Positions 58,401 to 64,000 of a stretch of DNA of 64,000 nucleotides are shown piece after piece (positions within the stretch are counted from its first letter, which is position 1; each line of letters begins with the position of its first letter). The translations under genes and the position numbers were made by a program. Below the pieces are notes generated by a model, which worked only from the letters and a program-made list of their open reading frames with translations, made no database searches and was not told the origin of the DNA. Source of the stretch: Micromussa lordhowensis (lineage: Eukaryota; Cnidaria; Anthozoa; Scleractinia; Lobophylliidae); assembly GCA_964020085.1 (NCBI GenBank), contig OZ026597.1, positions 14,773,015-14,837,014 of the forward strand, read 5' to 3'.

Positions 58401-59524
58401 CGAATTTGAATTTCGGTCCAACATTGCAGACTGAGGTTTCGAGCGCTTTCGGCAAAAATTTGATCCCCAAGGTTGACCACTGTCGACTACAGTAATACAA
58501 AGAATCGTGTGGGATCTTTGATCGGCTCTTGCTCCTCCACAAAGGTTGGACATTTAGTGGGTTCGTACAAAGCTGTGTTATTATCATGCTAAGCTACCAT
58601 AATATCAAGATGGAAATCTGTATCTTTCCAACTCAGAGTCTTATAACCACGCTCCAATAATAACAAGGTCCCTTTATGTCCCATAGCAGTCAGCTGGTCC
58701 ATGTACCCATCTGCAGTGATCAGTGATGGTGAGCCAATCGTGTTTGTAGCCATGACGCCCCTACAGTGGTACTTGAGGAGTTCATTCAGTGGGTGCTGAG
58801 ATGAGAGCTGGCGCTGCATCACTACACAGAAGGGTTCCGCAAAAAGATGGATCTACAGATCAACAAACATAAAGCGATATAATAAATTCGAAGTTGTCTT
58901 AAATCAATTCAGGAATTTGTTTGGGGTGTTTCGTCTAACTGGTTTTTGGCTTTGTATTTTAGTTTTCCATCTAGGATGAGGAGAAAGAAGAGAAGGAGAA
59001 GGAGGAGGAGAAACAGGAGCAGGAAATGAAGAGCACGGTAAAGGAAGAGTCGTTAATCGTGTGTCGTAACAGCACATAATAATCTGGGAACGTTACTCCT
59101 TCAGCCAGCTTCCAGCCTTCTTTGATTCTGCCCAAATATGAAGTTGATCACAACTCGTGCTGCATTAGAAAAAGTAAAACACAAGAACGGTGTAGTGCCC
59201 AAGTTTTACCGCCTGGGTTGGACTCCTAACCTTCAGTAGATGTTCTATCATTTGGCTATGCACGTAATCAGTGGCCTGTACAACCAACCGAGCCAACATC
59301 CATGAACCACCATCAACAGGAGAGAAAACAGGAGAGTCTAGTCACAACGAAAACAAAAATTATTGGGTTAAAGCTAATAATTACAACATATTTCCCTAGG
59401 GAGTTAAGGCGAGGAGGATTGCCAACCGACTAGTGCACTACAAGGAGTGTTCTTTGTATTGATGTCGCTTCTATAGGAAAATTCATTACCTGACGAGGGA
59501 ATTCCGCGTTAAAGTACGCGCGAA

Positions 59525-59572
<48 letters not shown>

Positions 59573-62500
59573 AAGTGCAATCTAACGCGGAATTCGCGAG
59601 CGAGGTAATAAATTTTTTTACTTGAATCGCATAATTGAATAAAATTGTACAAAAAATTTGGAGAAAAACTTTTTTGCAGTTGTTGTGTTACAATTTGACG
59701 ACAGTTATTACGTAGATGCGAAACAATATCACTTAGCCTCGTTTTCAACTCGCAATTCCACGCTAAATACCTCGCTTCGTAAACCAATCAGAATGCAAGA
59801 TTTTATTCAATTATGCGATTCTATAGCGTATTTCACCTATTTGACCGCGAGAACACCCAAAAAGCACGCTGTAAAGACAGTTTAGGCTAAAGCTACCAAT
59901 GTGACAAAATATTTTCCGAGGAAGTTAAGGAGAGGAGGACTGTTAACCAAGGAGCACACTGGAGGGAGTGTTCTTGCAAGGATAATCTTTGTATCGATTT
60001 TGCCTTTAGCGTACTTTACCTATTTGGGCTGTGATAACAAGCGAAAACGACGGGTTAAAAATACAGTTCAATTTTATCAATCAAGCTACAATGTATATAG
60101 TACTCCAAAACTTCTAAGCAGCACCCTTGAAATAATTCTCTCGCACAACTTTATATTTTTGCTCCCTTATCAAACAAAAAGTCAAAACGGGAACCAATGC
60201 AAGTTACGTTAGTCAATACGATGCCATGTGGACGCCCAGATATCTTTGATAGAACACAGAACCTCTCCCATATGCCCCATCAGAAAGACTTTCTCTGAAT
60301 GAATTCAATTAGAGAGATCTAGAGACATAAGAAACATTCGCAGGCCTTCCTGACAAATGTTAACTTAAAATACTAAGTACAGTCGATACACAGCATTGTA
60401 GTTTCAAGTACGTTACACGAAAAAAAAATTATCCAACCTGGTTTATAATCGACCTGGATGGCAGCTGCACGGAGCCGTTTGTCCCGGTTGACTGCAAACA
60501 GAGCTATTGGTGATTTGGAAGGCCACATGGTTCGACCAGGGCGATCATCCGCCATATCGGGAAAAGAAATCATATCATCGAATACCTCGTATCGAAGAAC
60601 ATAAACGTTTTGATTTCTTATTGCCTAAAAGAGAAGGAAATAGGGCCGTTATTATATTAACTTAAAACAATTACCCTGACACTGGGCTTCTGCCACATGC
60701 GTTTGTAAACTAATTCGGCATAAAATAGACAAGTGGGAAAAACCACCTCTCCCAGTATAGCATTGTGTCCACTTTTTTTCGAACTATGCATGTATGAGTC
60801 ACACTGAGTAACAAAATGCACAAATACTTCATTGTCCGAGAGAAGACTATTTCCCCTTGAGTGCCTACACCATAAGTTCGTTTTACTCAGCTTTCATAAA
60901 GCCCTTTCCACAGAACAAGAACTCAACCTGCTGCTTCAGTTAATTAGTCTCCTCAAACAACCGTCCTGCTTAAGCTTCGTTTCAGCGACTATTTGCAAAA
61001 CCGTCTTTAATATTACAAGCTACAAAGGCAAATTCAAGTAAGTTCCAGACCTTCTCCAGTGGTTCCTTTCTGCCCATAGCAGCCTGGATAGCAGCCTCCC
61101 AGTTATAATTTGGATTAAGTGTCTTGCTCAGATCTGACCATTTCAACCCCACGTCAGCTAGAATGCACAAGGAAAACATACACGTTAATTAACAATTAGA
61201 TTAGAGTTGCACCGAATGCAGATCTTAATTATGGCCGCGACACGAATATCTACATCAGCGTAATGCCGATGGAACGAAGGCGAGAGTGAGGGGATAGAGG
61301 GGGGAGTGGAATAGAGAGGGGGGAGGGGAGGAAGGAAGGAAGGAAGGAAGTGATGGGGTGCGGTGGGGTGTTGGTGTGTAGTTGGGGTCAGGGCAAAAGA
61401 GGAGTATCTAAAAGGAAGCTAAGGACAAAGTTTTTTCCTTGTTAAAAACCTCCAGAGACACTTTAAATGCATCTATGTAAAAATACGCCAGATGCTATAC
61501 ATATCCTATCTAGCTAGGAAAGATATCCACCCTTGAGGAAGAGGGGACGACTATAGAAACAGATCAAACATTATACACTGCAATGGAGGTCACATGCGGG
61601 TAACTTTTGAACCATCTTATACAGGATATTACAGTGTAAAATTAGTGCAGTAGTTCGAAATCGCTTGATGCTGATAGCGGAGATGTCAGTGGTGATATCC
61701 TGAGTAATCGCACGAGTAATTTCAAAATGTGACGAGCGCGCAGCGCGAGGCCGATATTAAATTACGAGCACGATTATTCCCTGAATTGTACGACACTCAA
61801 GTCTTTTGAGAACTTCTTTTGAGTATAACGTCAGTACCGCTTTCCAAAAGTTTTTTTAAATCTGTAGGAAACATTAAGAAGGAAGTCATTAAAGCGCGCG
61901 TAATTGACGTGCGAATGATGTAGGTATTTAATTACAGGTGTCCAATTACAAATAGTGTCGATTGCGTGAAAAATAGTCGTGCGGGAAACCAATCACAATC
62001 GATAATTCTGTTATAGATAGGATTAAACTGCTAACGAGAGACGAACCACTCCCAAAGAATATCAAGCGTCGCTAATCTACGTTTACTTACACGAATCTTC
62101 TGTCACCCTTCGAATCACCAAAGGATTGCACCCACTCAGCCTCTGTTCGGCGAACATATCGTCTTCTCTCCAGTCTGTAAGGATATTCCGGAAGGGTTCT
62201 ACGTTGCTAACGAATCGATAAGGTCCGGAACCTCCCTGTGCCGGTCAATAAACATAAAACATGAATTTCTTTAGGAGTACGGAAAATCGATTGCAAAAAC
62301 AACAATAGTTCATCAAAATAAATGATTTATATGTATAATCTATTGGACAGAAAATAGGTATAGGGTACCCAAAATAACTTTATAACATAGCTAGGAGAGC
62401 CGCGCAATCAAATTCAGTATACGAAAGCGTGCTCAAAATCCCGATAGTGCACGCTGATAACGTGAGCAAATCGCTTCGCCAGAATTTTTGTTTTTTCGCG

Positions 62501-63347
62501 CGAGCGGCCATTGTTAACGCAGTGGAAAATATTATATTTCGCGACAATAATGGATACAAACAGAGACTCGGCCCACTAGTCCGAAAACGAAGACAATTTT
62601 GCGACCTTTTCTCTTGGGCTAGAGTTCTTAAATGAGGCAGAAAAAGAGAAAAACAACGGAAAAAGATACTCGGCATCAGCGCCGTCACGATTCGCTCGGT
62701 TTTCGCGCCGGATTTGATGCACAATTCCACCGGCTATGTTATAAAACAATTGGTTCATGTTTTTAGCTGTGCACTATCGAGTTATGGAACACGTTGGAGA
62801 GCATTCAAGAAGCTAGAGTTGCCCTCAGCTATCGCCTCGGGCAACTCTTACGCTTCTTTCGTGCTCTCCAAACTTCCCGCGTGCTCCGTAACTCGATAGT
62901 GCACGCTAAAGCATGAACCAATTGTTAAATATGAATGAGACCGTCAAATAATACAATTATTAAAAACGTTTGGTCAGAAAATTCCGTGTTGCAACACTGA
63001 TCAAACATCACTTACACTACTTGCTAGTCGGCCTCGAAATTCCTTAAAGATGGTTTCGTAATCTTGAAACTTGGTAATCTCCTCCGGATTTTGTACTTTC
63101 CAATGCTTTGTGAAATTCTTATTTCTCTTCAGCATGCCGATGTAACCGAGGAACTCTCTTTGAGCAAATTCATCCTGGCTGTGTACAGCTACCAGCTGTT
63201 GGACGCTCATGTTGACCAATGGCATTGTCAAAGGGGGTCTTAACGCAAGCTGGTAGATTCCCTTTTGTACTGCCAGTCCGTTTCGGCGAAGAATTTTGCA
63301 CTTTCTCGAGGTAAACTGTGGAAGACTAGTGGGGCAGCTGGCTCCAT
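54026..63347 (-). CDS. Animal lipoxygenase, 3' ten exons; two iron ligands replaced
   Basis: Exons join in phase: 63347-63016, 62235-62091, 61157-61051, 60624-60438, 59337-59231, 58852-58598, 57515-57409, 56603-56501, 55882-55664 and 54259-54026. They encode 597 aa; the first exon opens in mid-codon, so 5' exons (PLAT or allene-oxide-synthase-like part) lie beyond the window. Lipoxygenase hallmarks in order: WREDDMFAEQRLSGCNPLVIRR, DLSKTLNPNYNWEAAIQAA, SPIALFAVN, WMLARLVVQATDYVHSQMIEH (269-289), HPLNELLKYH, ELQAFVNELS, SVKHSAVNYPV (H476, N480) and the C-terminal PSWIPNGIQT. Lipoxygenases add O2 to polyunsaturated fatty acids at a non-haem iron held by His, His, His, Asn/His and the terminal Ile carboxylate. 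Here the first His position is Ser284 (His shifted one residue to 283), and the terminal residue is Thr. Frame and splice sites are otherwise intact, so a catalytically altered or dead paralogue is inferred. Confidence 0.88.
54854..55646. repeat. Long CTGA/CTGT/CTGC tetranucleotide microsatellite
   Basis: About 790 bp of (CTGA)n with CTGT and CCTG blocks fill most of the last lipoxygenase intron and end 17 bases from the exon at 55664. Reading frames rich in SVSQ on the minus strand are artefacts of this repeat. Confidence 0.95.
56880..56965 (-). repeat. Penelope-type terminal remnant
   Basis: The minus strand holds CGACGAAGGGCTAACGCTCG followed by AAACGTCAGC, a sequence layout of the hammerhead-like type found in Penelope terminal repeats, here with a changed first core box. 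It is embedded in a degenerate TTGATTGA repeat in a lipoxygenase intron. Confidence 0.35.
57033..57386. mobile_element. pogo/Tigger-like element with TA duplication
   Basis: TA|CAGTAAAAATCCG ... CGTTTTTTTTTCTG|TA, with subterminal TAAGAACCT (57050) and AGGCTCTTA (57362) inverted. It contains several AAGAACCTA blocks and no coding region. Confidence 0.65.
57699..57841. mobile_element. Foldback MITE in lipoxygenase intron
   Basis: Arms CCAATTTCGATATATTAAGCC / TTAATATATCGAAATTGG and GACCTC...GGGGAATAA / TTATTCCCC...GAGGTC form a ~143-bp hairpin. Confidence 0.8.
59478..59821. mobile_element. Two-part foldback element, example 5
   Basis: The hairpin 59478-59615 (AAAATTCATTACCTGACGAG ... CGAGGTAATAAATTTT; inner AAAACCGATATCGCAC perfect) is followed by a module with perfect 22-bp ends at 59624 (GAATCGCATAATTGAATA...) and 59821. 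The module contains AAACCAATCAGAATGC. Confidence 0.8.
61300..61385. repeat. Purine-rich G/GGAA simple repeat
   Basis: GGGGGAGG tracts are followed by five GGAA units and G-rich sequence in a lipoxygenase intron. Confidence 0.7.
62379..62926. mobile_element. Two-part foldback element, example 6
   Basis: The module 62379-62747 has ends TTTATAACATAGCT / GGCTATGTTATAAAA. Adjoining it, the hairpin 62745-62926 starts AACAATTGGTTCATG and ends CATGAACCAATTGTT, with ~75-bp arms sharing GTGCACTATCGAGTTA. Short reading frames inside are not supported. Confidence 0.75.
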
Positions 63348-63439
63348 CTGCAAAACGTGAAAAAGAAACAAAATTCGAAACGTTCTTATTGCCAGGGTCC
63401 TTCAGATGTTAGCATAAATGTTTGGTTAACAAAATAAAT

Positions 63440-63840
63440 ATGGCATTTTATGAAGTGAAGTCCCGCCCACATTACGCCGTATAAATTTCAAAACGGAGGT
63501 TTCACTCTGAAAACGCATCAAATGTTTTCCTTCCACACTACGGCCGGAGGAATTTGAAAATGCAACAATCATCGCTCACTTTGGATTTGTGTTTGAGGAA
63601 AACGCGGTCAGGGAATCACATGATTGTCTGGACATCATCGTTTTCGAAAAGGGTTTTTTTTCAAAACGTTTTTCATTTACACAAAAACGAGAAGCGGGTG
63701 TTTTCAATTTCCTCCGGTTTAGAGAGCGTTTTTGAAAAGCTTCGTTTTCGTGACGGATTAGTGTGGACGGTAGGTCTAACCGTAGAAATAAAGCTGCGTT
63801 TCAAATTTTTCTTGCGTGCAGAAGACGGGGCCTGAGTATA
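63440..63840. repeat. GTTTTCGAAAACG-type dispersed repeat
   Basis: It is rich in AAAACG / CGTTTT with CCACACTACGGCC near the left and GTGTGGACGGTAGG on the right, suggesting a decayed inverted-repeat element related to 24990-25330. It lies between the first visible lipoxygenase exon and the window end. Confidence 0.5.
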
Positions 63841-64000
63841 CTGCATCTGGGAGTTTTTGCGTCAGGGTTTTAAGAGAATTTTGCATTTTTTCAAGGTCTT
63901 ATGTTTCGGAAATGAAAGAACCAATTTCTTCTAGATAGAAAAAATTCTAGTTTTCGATTTTAAACTGTGAAAATAAAAATCACAGTATCCATCTTGTTAC

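Noticed and set aside
63554..63835. 93-codon frame as an upstream lipoxygenase exon or gene
   Set aside because: It lies on the wrong strand and within a GTTTTCGAAAACG dispersed repeat.

Overview
This window is animal genomic DNA, most likely from a cnidarian (stony coral or sea anemone). The evidence is spliced genes with GT-AG introns, a 17-exon TFIIH p44 gene, an animal-type lipoxygenase, TPR-CHAT genes of the kind expanded in corals, a Penelope-like retroelement, a tRNA-derived SINE, and a very high density of short inverted-repeat transposons. The species cannot be named from the sequence alone.

Layout, left to right. 1-1.3 kb is a decayed LTR-retrotransposon integrase. About 6-15 kb holds a compact unit of two convergent genes. 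One (8351-11495, +) encodes a superfamily-3 helicase-like protein with an NLS and a C-terminal PCNA-binding motif. The other (11815-13530, -) encodes an apparently intact tyrosine recombinase with an N-terminal C2H2 finger and a C-terminal Myb/SANT domain. A palindromic 63-bp repeat array lies directly upstream of the recombinase gene, and related GGA-rich repeats lie on both outer sides. I read this as a candidate DNA mobile element or a domesticated one, and it is the most unusual system in the window. 15-25 kb is repeat-rich: a decayed Merlin element, foldback MITEs, and a 5'-truncated Penelope-like element.

25.4-28.5 kb carries an intact TPR-CHAT gene. A paralogous pseudogene lies at 34.1-37.9 kb; its CHAT half is far more like the intact gene than its TPR half, and it has lost the catalytic His through a 28-bp deletion. 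Between them are a large inverted-repeat element with a 9-bp target-site duplication, a SINE nested inside it, and two other foldback elements. 38.1-52.3 kb (-) is a complete GTF2H2 (TFIIH p44) gene whose 17 exons I could join in phase to give 393 aa, including one GC-AG intron. 54.0-63.3 kb (-) is the 3' part of a lipoxygenase gene (ten exons, 597 aa). Two of its five expected iron ligands are replaced, so it may be a pseudo-enzyme.

A recurring pattern across the window is a two-part transposon: a short-TIR module with a CCAAT-like motif directly abutting a long perfect hairpin. I count six examples from at least five sequence families. The main genes do not form an operon-like unit; only the helicase/recombinase pair looks functionally linked. 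Exon coordinates come from reading frames, splice consensus and phase agreement, not from transcript data.
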